DNA from: Ephydatia muelleri
Taxonomy: Eukaryota; Porifera; Demospongiae; Spongillida; Spongillidae
Assembly: GCA_013339895.1 (NCBI GenBank)
Contig: JABACO010000003.1
Location: forward strand, 16,521,410 to 16,585,409
Reading direction: 5' to 3'
Length of the DNA stretch: 64,000 nucleotides
Numbering within the stretch: the first letter of the stretch is position 1; every line of letters begins with the position of its first letter. The notes beneath the pieces are model-generated. The model saw nothing but the letters and a program-made list of their open reading frames with translations. It was not told the DNA's origin and ran no database searches. Below, piece by piece: positions 24,883-36,965 of the stretch. The position numbers and the translations under genes were made by a program.

Positions 24883-26792
24883 ATGGCATGCGCCCAGGAC
24901 CTAATGGACGACTCTACTCGCACAACGCCCTTCACGAGCGGAGACAGCGCAGCTGTGTTGGCTGTGATAAAAGCCGCTAAGGATAAAGACCTGCTGAAAG
25001 AGCTAGCGCACGTAGGCGTGTCGGAAGACGCAGTGGAGTCATTGTGTGGACGTTCATCGTCAACCCAGGATAAAGCGGAGCACAGCGAGACTGGAATACC
25101 AAACATCGTTGCAGGGGGCGACCCTAAGGACAGAAGTCACACATCTTCGTCATCCGAACGTGATCATACGAGTCCCATGCCAGCGTACCGCGTGGGGACG
25201 AGCAGTAATGCTTCGTGCCCACGCACAGTGCTAGGCAACGAAGATGGCAATGAGACCACACCCACCTCTGGTTGGAGTGGTGCCGTTGATCCAAGTGCCA
25301 CGGGTGATGGACTGGGGAGGAGGATGACTGGCGATGAACCTCCAATCCGTGAGCTGAAGTTTGAGAACGAAGTGTTGAGACAGCAACTGCAGCATGCCAA
25401 GGTAGCACGCTCGGACCTGGAGAAAGAAAATGAGACTCTGAAAGAGATGTTGGAACAGCACAGCACAGGGTCAGGATCACCACGTGCTTCAGACAAGATC
25501 CCACCTGCAGTGAGCTCGCCAAAGCTCAAACCAGTACCTTTGCCAAGGAAACATTTAGATAAACAAGTGACTATAGAGTGTACAAAACAACCAAGGCTGG
25601 ATGTGACACAATCTGGTACTGCCTTAGAGGTTCATCATCTCTCCACTTCACTTGCCTTGTCAGATGAGCCATTACCTGTCAAGCCTCCTAGAAGAAAAGC
25701 GGCAGAACAGAAGAACTTAGCCAAACCTCCCCTACCACCATATCCTTCTCCTGGCAAGTTGGATATCAAGCCTGCTGGTCAGCTGCCTGATGGGGTGGTG
25801 CAGACAACACACCCACCTTCAGCTCCATCACCACGACAACGGCTCCATGCTCCTCTTGCCCCTTCCCAATCCAGTGCCCCTCTCTCCTCCTCCTCCTCCT
25901 CCTCCTCCCCTGGCATCAATAAAAGGATCACTCCAATTAAGCATGACAGCAGCTGGATCACATCGCGATATCCTGTACCCACGTCTGTTGCCAGGGCTCC
26001 ACCACACATCACTGTAAAGGCAGCTCCTGCAGTTGTTCCAACTGTTGAGTCCTCACCTGCTAATGGGACATCCCCTACTAAAGGGACGGGCCCTACTAAA
26101 GGGACATCCCCTACAGGCCCTAGTTCTACCAAGGTTTCAGAGCTATTCTCTAGTTCTGTTGAGCCTGGAGACCAGTTTAAATCAAAGGCACAAAGGCCAA
26201 GAAAGTTCAGCTTTCTCCGTAGGTCAAATCCACAAGTCTTACCAAAAACTGAAGAGGCACCTCTGGAGGGTGTGGTTACCCAGAACAGCCCGAATGTGGC
26301 CAGTAGGCCCAAGAAGGCTGCAAAGAAGCAACCTTCTGTGAGTCCTGACCATGAAAGACCAGCATCTGTAGCTGAAAATACATCAGTGAGTGTGTGGGTG
26401 TGGAGGGGATGGTGTGGACCAGTGGGTGTGGAGGGGATGGTGTGGACCAGTGGGTGTGGAGGGGATGGTGTGGACCAGTGGGTGTGGAGGGGATGGTGTG
26501 GACCAGTGGGTGTGGAGGGGATGGTGTGGACCAGTGGGTGTGGAGGGGATGGTGTGGACCAGTGGGTGTGGAGGGAGGTGGTGGTACTTACAGCAGTACA
26601 TAGATGTTTGTGTCTGCATTGGTAGTCACGGTAGCTTCATTGCAAAGAGTCTCATCTTTCATGTGCCAGGGGAAGTCTTGGCATTGCTAGAAGCCAGGTG
26701 GTGTTTGCTATGGCAACGCCAGCACAAACTGGGATAGGATTAGTTCTTCGTATGTTTGCACCAATTGAGCCAAATCCTTGTTCTATATGTGT

Positions 26793-26835
<43 letters not shown>

Positions 26836-29800
26836 GCACACCTGTGTATTTGTTTGCTTATGTAAGAGACACATGGCAGAATTATTGTCACGTTTTAGGC
26901 TATCCAAAGATGAATAGATTGCATATGTCCTGTTCACATGGGCACTAAGGGGTGTTCTGATGATAGTGGTCCGATGTGGTTATCACTGATAATTAGAGCA
27001 GTGCGGCAGTGTGTTATTGAAGCAGTGTGGTTATTGGAGCAGTGTGGTTATTGAAGCAGTGTGGTTATTGGAGCAGTGTGGTTATTGAAGCAGTGTGGTT
27101 ATTGAAGCAGTGTGGTTATTGAAGCAATGTGGTGGTATTAACAGACCAGCAATGTATGTGTAGTGAAGAGAACTAGGATTGTTCTGGGGAAGAGGAGGTG
27201 TGATATCACCGAGCGAAGTTATGATGCTTAGATAAATGCTATTCTTTCTGAAGTGCCATAAATAGAAGCAATCCTTTGCATGTATGTGTGCATGTGCTCA
27301 CTGCATGCACAACACATCCCTGATTCATCTTCAAGTCATCAAAGGCATCTTTGACTGCAACATATACGTCAGTGAAACATTTTTGGCCCATTTAAGTGTC
27401 CTCATCTGTGTACAAGGGACAGTATATGTGTGCAAGGGACAGTATATGTGTACAAGGGACAGTATATGTGTGCAAGGGACAGTATATGTGTGCAAGGGAC
27501 AGTGTGTGTGTGCAAGGGACAGTATGTGTATACAAGGGACAGTATATGTGTGCAAGGGACAGTATGTGTGTGCAAGGGACAGTATATGTCTGCAAGGGAC
27601 AGTATGTGTGTGCAAGGGACAGTATGTGTGTGCAGGGGACAGTATGTGTGTGCAAGGGACAGTATATGTGTACAAGGGACAGTATATGTGTGCAAGGGAC
27701 AGTATGTGTGTGCAAGGGACAGTATATGTCTGCAAGGGACAGTATATGTGTGCAAGGGACAGTATGTGTCTGCAAGGGACAGTATGTGTGTGCAAGGGAC
27801 AGTATGTGTGTGCAGGGGACAGTATGTGTGTGCAAGGGACAGTATATATGTACAAGGGACAGTATGTGTGTACAAGGGACAGTATATATGTACAAGGGTG
27901 TGCAAGGGACAGCTTGTACACTCTTAATGGCTAAGATACAGTGTAACAGTCAGAGAGTCAATCTCATTGTTTGATGAATATGGTTTGTGGATAGGGAGTG
28001 GGCGTGCTACCATGTGTACTTTAACCTCTTTAGTTTATATGTACTGTGTGTATGTGTGTGTGTGCATGTGTGTGTAAGTGTGTGTGTGTGGTAACTATGG
28101 TAATAGTTGATGACAGTACTAAAGAGTGCTTTATGCACTGCTGTGGGGAGAACAAAGCATTGTTTTGTACACTCTTCTGTTATCTTCCCTCTGAACCTAA
28201 CACACGAAGTGGCTCAAGGGAATGGAGATGTGATTTGAAAATCTTCTCTTTGTGGAATGTGCTTGTAAGGTCTATCAAGAGGGTGATGAGGAGAAGAGAG
28301 AGAGGGATGAAAGGGAATGGGGAGGGAATGGGGAGAATAGGGAATGGGGAGAAGGGAATGGGGAGGAGGGAATGGAGAGGAGGGAATGGGGAGGAGGGAA
28401 TGGGGAGGAGGGAATGGGGAGGAGGGAATGGGGAGGAGGGAATGGGGAGGAGGGAATGGGGAAGTGGGAATGAATAGGAAATGGGAATGAATGAGGAGGG
28501 AATGAATAGGGAAGAGGAGAGAATGGGGAGGAGGGAATGGGGAGGGGGAATGGGGGAGGAAGGAATGGGGAGGAGGGTTGGTGGTCTACTGTACAGGCTA
28601 TCGTGTTGACAAAACGGTGAAGTCACAATTCAAACTTTTGTTGGTATGCTTTTGTTTCAGTTTCATTGTTATAGAGTTATGGTATTTAAATATGGTTAAC
28701 TGATACCACCCCAGGTGGGCCTGCACAAGGGGGTTAACCGATAGCATCCCAGGTGGCCTGCACAAGGGGGGTTAACCGATACCACCCCAGGTGGGCCTGC
28801 ACAAGGGGGTTAACCGATACCACCCCAGGTGGGCCTGCACAAGGGGGTTAACCGATACCACCCCAGGTGGGCCTGCACAAGGGGGTTAACCGATAGCATC
28901 CCGGTGGGCCTGCACAATGGATCGAGTCATGCACATGCAGTTGTTCATGTACGCAATGTACGCAGCTTGCATTTGTCTTTAAAATAATAATAATAATAAA
29001 CTGTCACCTGTGTGGGTAGGGCAGGGTCGTGACCTCATAGAGGGGTGGGGTCTGAAGACCCACGTAGACTAGGAACGGATAGGAAGCTGATCTCATCACA
29101 TGGCTATCCTTTAAAAGAAGGTTTACAAGGTGATCTTGCAGCATAGCAATGCAGGGACACACCCCTGACCTTCCTGCTACACCCCTGACCTTCTGGTCAC
29201 ACTCCTCAAGGTGGGGTAATTATTCAATTTAGAACAACCGTTGCACTATTGAAGCTTGGTTCATAGCAATACTTGGCGCAAGTTCATGCTGTCATTTATC
29301 CTTGTCATGTGGATTGGATACATTCATCTCTTCACAGAACTAGAGTGCAGCAGTTTTGTTTTCTTGATACACTCTATGATGATAGTTTGAACCGATGGAA
29401 AGGAAAAATTCAAGTCCTTAACTTGCAGTTTGATTTTGGTGGGGACCCAATGTCAAATGTTATAATTCATTGTTGCAGGTAGTGCTAGTACTGGTCCCTG
29501 TGTACTTGTCACTGTGTACTGGTCCCCTGTGTACTGGTCCCTGTGGTACTGGTCCCTGTGTATTGGTCCCTGTGTACTTGGTCCCTGTGTACTGGTCCCT
29601 GTGTACTGGTCCCTGTGTACTGGTCTCTGTGTGCTAGTCCTGTGTGTACTGGTCCCTGTGTACTAGTCCCTGTGTACTGGTCTCTGTGTACTGTTCCCCT
29701 GGGTACTTGGTCTCTGTGTATGGTCCCTGTGTACTTGGTCCCTGTGTACTGGTTCCCTGTGTACTGGTCCCTGTGTACTGGTCCCTGTGTACTGGTCCCT

Positions 29801-32800
29801 GTGTACTGGTCCCTGTGTACTGGTCCCTGTGTACTGGTCCCTGTGTACTGGTCCCTGTGTACTGGTCCCTGTGTACTGGTCCCTGTGTACTGGTCCCTGT
29901 GTACTGGTCCCTGTGTACTGGTTCCTGTGTACTGGTCTCTGTGTACTGTTCCCTGTGTACTGGTCCCTGTTTATTGGTCCCTGTGTACTGGTCCCTGTGT
30001 ACTGGTCCCTGTGTACTGGTCCCTGTGTACTGGTCCCTGTGTACTGGTCCCTGTGTACTGGTCCTGTGTACTGGTCCCTGTGTACTGGTCCTGTGTACTG
30101 GTCCCTGTGTACTGGTCCCTGTGTACTGGTCCCTGTGTACTGGTCCCTGTGTACTGTCCCTGTGTACTGGTCCCTGTGTACTGTTCCCTGTGTACTGGTT
30201 CCTGTGTACTGGTTCCTGTGTACTGTTCCCTGTGTACTGGTTCCTGTGTACTGGTCCCTGTGTACTGGTTCCTGTGTACTGGTTTCTGTGTACTGCCTCA
30301 TTTCCATTTGTATCCAAAGTCATGCAGAACTGCATGTTTCTGTCCATCCAATGTGTCTAGTTTATGAGTTGATGGTTTACTGTACTCCATGCTAAAGTTG
30401 AAATATAGCTGCCATGTCTGCTACTGATGTATATTGCACATGTCACATGACACATTGCATGGATCATGTGACATGAGCACACATAACATGATGTTTTTGC
30501 AGTACAAAGGAAGGAAGTTCTCTTCAGAGAGTCCTGCACTGTTAAACGTGAGTACCCTCATGAGTGGGTAGCATTGGAACTTGTGGCTGGAATGGTGTGG
30601 GTTAATTAGGGATGGTTTACTTTAATATATGCTGAGAGGAAGATCCAGTACACGTGCAGGTTCCTCACTTCTAATTTTTAATGTTGATGCTTGGAGGATC
30701 GTCAATAGAGGAGGGTTGCAACCATACCTCCACATCCACCACACCTCCACCCTCCATATCTCCACATCCTCCACACCTCCACACCCTCCACACCTCCACA
30801 TCTCCACACCTCCATACCTCCACACCTTCCACACCCTCCACACCCTCCACACCTCCTCCACACCTCCACACCCTCCATACCCTCCACACCCTCCACACCT
30901 CCCTTCACATCCTCCACACCCTCCACACCTCCACATCCTCCACACCTCACACCTCCACACGAATGCAGGGATATTCAATCCTTTAATTAACTAGGAAACT
31001 CTTTACTAATTTGACATACACTTGCCCACAGATCAATGCATGCGCTAGCTCAATTCTTCATCTGATATCAATGCACGCTCTGTCTCCAAACATAGAATAG
31101 GTCTTGTCAGAATGAACTATCATTTAAGGAACCTTAGTGCAGCTATGTACAGATAGGCACAGAGGCAGACTGAGCTTTCATTGTGTTAGCTTAGCGTCAT
31201 ACGCTGGATACTGGTGTCCCTACACTACAGTAGTGTCACCTGATGTGCAGTATACGGGTGTATATACAAGTATACTAGTGTATGTCTAAGATGTGTAAAC
31301 ATCACTGGCGATCTATTCTCTCGGAAATTGCGTGTGTGTTCTTAAGAAGAATTGTGCACAATACGGGGCTCTCAAGTTCGTATGCGTCGCTATTCGCCAC
31401 GAAGAGGGTTTGCTGGGGGCGTGGCATTTGTTTGGCGCCCTTCCATTCTAGCGAGTACATGTAACTTTGGACAGGCGAGCCGTATTAACGAGTAGATAAT
31501 GTGTACGTGTGTGTATGTGTGTATGTGTGTATGTGTGTATGTGTGTATGTGTGTGATTGTGTGTGTGTATGTGGGGGGGGGTTTCGGCGTTGTGTTAAAA
31601 ATTAGATAATAGTTGGGCGTGGACCGACTGTCGTATGGGCTATATTACATGCAATCTCTTTACGTCCAGAACATGCGCACGTGTGTGTGTGTGTGTGTGT
31701 GTGAGTGTGCATGTGTGCTGGCATGCATTACATCATGTCCACGATCATTGCTGCAGGGATCGGGTATGTCTACACCCGTGGTGCCCAGCCTTACGTCATG
31801 GAGAGGTACGTGCGTGAGTAAAGGGTTAAGGCAGAGATATAGAGTGAGCGTGAACTTTATAGATGATTGCATGTACCATTCATCCATTGGCTGTTTCACA
31901 GAGTCATGATTAAGACGCACTGTGACGTGTTTATAGTTTGTAAACGTTTTCATGGGCGGTGCTTGTGTTGTAAATATTTTGCAGTGTCAACTCTCTCGTG
32001 GGCGAGTGCCATAGTTATTTATAGACTGAAGGTTTTGTGACAAGCTCACTGACAGAAGTGAGGGCTAGGGTACATGGCTGAAGGCTGCCAGCTAGGTACT
32101 AAGCTGAAGTTACATGGCTGAGTCCATGGCTGAAGGCTAGGTACATCGCTGGAAGGCAACCAGCTATAGGTACATGGCTGAAGGCTACCAGCTAGGGTAC
32201 ATGGCTGAAGGCTACCAGCTATAGGTACATGGCTGAAGGCTACCAGCTAGGGTACATGGCTGAAGGCTACCAGCTATAGGTACATGGCTGAAGGCTACCA
32301 GCTAGGGTACATGGCTGAAGGCTGCCAGCTAGGGTACATGGCTGAAGGCTACCATGACTGGAGAAGCAGCAGTCGTGTATCAGATTGGAGTGCTAGTGTG
32401 TTGGCTAGTTCATAAAAATTGCTAATCACCTCTTTGCAAAAAAAAAACAAAGTTAGAGGCCACCGCAAGCATCATATCGAAAACCGCAACATGTAAGGGG
32501 TTTTACCTTGGAATTTCTCGAAACCCTATGAATACTGTGTAATTGATTTGTCAGCCATAAAAAGCGTTCGGATATAATCGAGCTCGTTCGGAGGATGTCG
32601 ACGTTAAAAGGATCAAGAGCGATTTCTTTTGGGCAATCGCCTGGGAGGGCTCGAACACTGTCAGTGCGAACTAGACGTGTTTCCGGTACGTCGATCGATC
32701 CAATCTGCTAACTGCGTTGATGCGTATGCTGAGGGCCACAAGGGGGCTCGTGTATGGTTGTCTGTGTGTTTTATTTCAATTGCATACTTTATAACTGGCT

Positions 32801-35800
32801 TACATGTAAAGCGAAACAAAAATGTGTGCGTGTGTACACGTGTCCGTGCGTGTTCAGGGCATACCCTGCGCGCCCATGGTACGAGGGTGCGTGTTCAGGG
32901 CATACCCTGTGCGCCCATGGTACGAGGGTGCGTGTTCAGGGCATACCCTGTGCGCCCATGGTACGAGGGTGCGTGTTCAGGGCATACCCTGCGCGCCCAT
33001 GGTACGAGGGTGCGTGTTCAGGGCATACCCTGTGCGCCCATGGTACGAGGGTGCGTGTTCAGGGCATACCCTGCGCGCCCATGGTACGAGGGTGTGTGGA
33101 CATTTATAGTTGCATGGATTTGAACGCTGTGACTTGGCACGTGTTTTAACAGACCAGCACAAAACATTGGAGGACGTTGAGGACAGTGGTTTCGATGGGG
33201 ATGACGGGAGTGACGACGAGAAAGGAGCAACTCTAAGTATGTTGCTGGGGAGGAAGTGATTGCATGCTATGTTGCTGGGGAGGAGGTGATTGCATGCTAA
33301 CGTGATGTGGATGTGCCTCTATAGAGATCATTCCAAAGCTGAAGTCCGTCCCAGAAAGAAAAGCCACAGTAAGTCATGTATTGTAATGATGGGCAACTGA
33401 ATGAGGTAATTTTTATCACTCACGTTTGCAGTCATTAGATGAAGATGCAGAGCCAGACTGTGCTCAGCTGTTTGAGTATGTGTTTGTGGTCAGCCTAAAC
33501 TCAGGTGAGGCATGTTATAGGAAGAGGCATGCTATAGGGTGAGGCATGCTATAGGAAGAGGCATGCTATAGGAAGAGGCATGCTATAGGAAGAGGCATGC
33601 TATAGGAAGAGGCATGCTATAGGAAGAGGCATGCTATAGGAAGAGGCATGCTATAGGAAGAGGCATGCTATAGGAAGAGGCATGCTATAGGAAGAGGCAT
33701 GCTATAGGAAGAGGCATGCTATAGGAAGAGGCATGCTATAGGAAGAGGCATGCTATAGGAAGAGGCATGCTATAGGAAGAGGCATGCTATAGGAAGAGGC
33801 ATGCTATAGGAAGATAGGGTCGTACAGGTCGGTAGGACACACATTCAAGAATTGCTTGGGGTGTTTGATTTATGCTTTGCAAATGAAGTTTTTGCACACA
33901 TGCAAATATAGTGTGCTTTGTTTCTCTGTAAAGTGACACCTTAATGGGATGACTAAGTATTTTCGAACAAGCAACAACAAAGTAGTGAAGGCAATTGTGC
34001 TCAATTGCTTACCAATTAGTGAAGCTACTACACCTTAACCAGTTGTATAGTGGACATTTGCAAGTACCTTCTGTTGGTATGACTCTTGTCCATCTTTCTA
34101 CAGATAAAGGATCTCAACCGACTCCACATGTAACATATTCCTTTCCTCCAGCAGTGAGTACTGACCAGGGATGGTGTGTAATATGAAATAATCCCTCCTT
34201 CATTCTCCTCTCATCTTGCTCCTCCCTCCTCTTCTTCCCTGTTCTCCCTCCTCTTCTTCCCTGTTCTCCCTCCCTCCTTCTCCCCTCCCTCCTTCTCCCT
34301 CCTCTCCCCTCCCTTCTCTCCCTCATCTCTTTCCTCCTGTCTTTCCTCCTGTCTTTCCCTCCTCCCCTCCCTTCTCTCCCTCCTCTCTTTCCTCCCCTCC
34401 CCTCCCTTCTCACAGATCAGTTTTACTGGGAAGGACGCTGCATTGAAAGCGATTCCAAGCTTTTGCTTTCCAGACATATCATACCTCAAACCATGCACTA
34501 ATTACAGAAGGTAACTGTTACTACTGACCTAGGGGCGTGGTCTGGGAATGTGAGGGTGGTGCTGGTGGTGAGTGTGTGACCTCAGGGATGCTGGCACAAT
34601 AGGAGGTGTGGTAGGGGTGTGGCCTGTAACCAGTGCATCTCCGATGTGCAGTGAGACCTTCTCGTTCATTTTGACGGACATTGAAGGAGCAAGAAGATAT
34701 GGCTATTGTAGGAGACTCTTGGTGAGTGGGTGTGGTCAATGGGAGGGTGTATGTGCAAGTGTCTATTAATGAAGTGTGCATATTAGATAACTGGTAACAC
34801 TGGGGGCATGTTAGATAACTGGTAACGCTGGGGGCATGTTAGATAACTGGTAACACTGGGGGCATGTTAGATAACTGGTAACACTGGGGGCATGTTAGAT
34901 AACTGGTAACACCGAGGGCATGTTATATAACTGGTAACACTGGGGGCATGTTAGATAACTGGTAACACCGAGGGCATGTTATATAACTGGTAACACTGGG
35001 GGCATGTTAGATAACTGGTAACACCGAGGGCATGTTATATAACTGGTAACACTGAGGGCATGTTAGATAACTGGTAACACTGAGGGCATGTTAGATAACT
35101 GGTGTGATATCAAATTCAATGCAGACAATCTTCTTTCCTATCTTTCCATTTTCAGTTTTCATGTGAGCTATGTGGGGGTAGTGTTGATTGCCCCATGCTG
35201 CATTTTGAGAAAAGTGTCTAGTGGACATTTGTTTTGGTCAAGTGTAATTAAAAATAAAAATAAAATTATAGAATTGTGATGCAGCCCTTGACTTTGTGTA
35301 CATCATCACGCATGTGTACTCTCATCCCCTCCCTCCCCACACTCTTAGCCCTCTGGCACTGAACCTAGGCTCCCAGAAGGTTCTGCATTGTGAGCTCATA
35401 TGGCTGCTTCTCACTCTACGAACATGTGAGACTCCATAACCACACCCTCTGAAGACCACACCCCTCATCTTTTGGCTTGTGTTCTCAGATACTTGATCAT
35501 GTGGAGCAAAGAAGGGGTGTGTCTCCAGCAGCTGTCTTCACTTTTTTGCAGGCAATTGTGGCGAATCGTTTTCCCAAACCGGTATATATTTGTCCATTGG
35601 TATGACAGGCTTGCTTGAAACTCTTGATTCTTGCAGGGCAGAACTGTGTCTGTGAGATGTATTGACGTGAGTGTTCTATGGCTCATGGTCTTCTTGGTAG
35701 CCACACCCTCTTCCCCTCTAGATCAAGGCTGGGGGGATGGAGACCATTGAGTTCACCAGACCACCCGATTCCAGACTGGAACATGTGAGTATGGGAATCA

Positions 35801-36923
35801 GGCCTCGGGCAGGCCATAATATATAGACAGATGAATCAAAGTGCTTGTACACATCTGCACCAACCTTCTAGGTGGATTTCTCCATATTGTTCTCAACCCT
35901 CAGCATTCGAAAGGTAATAATGACAGTTCAGCAACTCACTCCCACTCGTGATTTGTGTACTCACCACAAAAATATGCATAAACAATTCAACATTCATGCC
36001 ATGTTTTTATTTCACAGATCATTAAGCTGGTGTCAGCTATCTTGATGGAAAGAAGGATCATCTTGTGTGCAGACAGTCTGACGTATGTTCTGGGGCAATG
36101 CAGAGTGTCAGCTCAACCCCCTGTAGCTCCACCCTCTGTAACCACACCCCCTGTAGCTCCACCCTCTGTAGCCCCACCCCCTGTAGCTCATCCCTAGCCC
36201 TGTTCTCTCTTGTCCATACATGTATTGGTCATCTGTGATGCAGGAATGAAATGAACACACCCCTTACACACATACACACACATACACACGCATGCACACA
36301 CACATACACACACATGCACACACACACACATACAGACGGCTATCTTCCTGTGCACATGCAGTGATGGCTCTGATATATCCATTTGTGTGGCAGGTAAGTA
36401 ACATGATTATCGTGGAACACTCAGTTCCTTACTCCTCCTTTCCCCCAACCCCAACCCCCACCCACCCCCCTTCCTCCCTTAGCATGCCCTGATTCCAGTG
36501 TTGCCTAGTGACCTTGTGGACTTCTGTTGTTCTCCTTTGCCTTTCATGATGGGAGTTCTTCCTGCCTGCCTCAAGAAAATGGATGAACTGGACATGGAAG
36601 AGGATGTGTGTACATAGGGTGTACATAGGGTTTACTTAGGTGTACATAGGTGTACATAGGTGTACATAGGTGTACATAGGGTGTACATAGGTGTACATAG
36701 GTGTACATAGGTGTACATAGGTGTACATAGATGCATGTTGGTGTACATAGATGCATGTTGGTGTACAGGGTGTGTGGTATATAAAGTGTTGATGTTTTCT
36801 TTGTTAGCTGTCCAGATCATAATATTTCATTCTCTCACAGGTTCTGATCGTTGATTTGGATAAGAATAAGTTTATTCGTGAGGCAAGTGGTCTCTCTCAT
36901 TAGTAGTAGTAACAAAGGATCTT

Positions 36924-36965
<42 letters not shown>

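Larger units (their letters stand above)
33432..34721 (+). other. uDENN part of the DENND2-like protein
   Basis: Exons 33432-33504, 34104-34153, 34416-34510 and 34652-34721 encode, in order, LFEYVFVVSLNS, PHVTYSFPPA, LKAIPSFCFPD and SETFSFILTDIEGARRYGYC. These are the hallmark phrases of the upstream DENN lobe of DENND2 proteins. The first intron holds a 17-bp repeat array. Confidence 0.92.

Noticed and set aside
26386-26625. Extension of the first DENND2-like exon through the 28-bp repeat to a stop at 26625
   Set aside because: A strong GTGAGT donor precedes it and the added peptide is only tandem repeat; the phase fits splicing to 30503.
26619-26737. Possible exon after ttggtag at about 26,624
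   Set aside because: The phase does not match the preceding donor and the acceptor lacks a pyrimidine tract.
27284-27934. Long open frames of 165-216 codons on both strands
   Set aside because: They are created by a stop-free 20-bp tandem unit; the peptides are purely periodic.
28626-28680. Possible 34-bp exon after ttttgtttcag near 28,663
   Set aside because: The phase is compatible only with one alternative reading of the 30503 exon and the donor (gttaac) is weak.
29543-30395. Open frames of up to 274 codons
   Set aside because: They come from a 14-bp repeat read in all phases; no start context, domains or splice signals.
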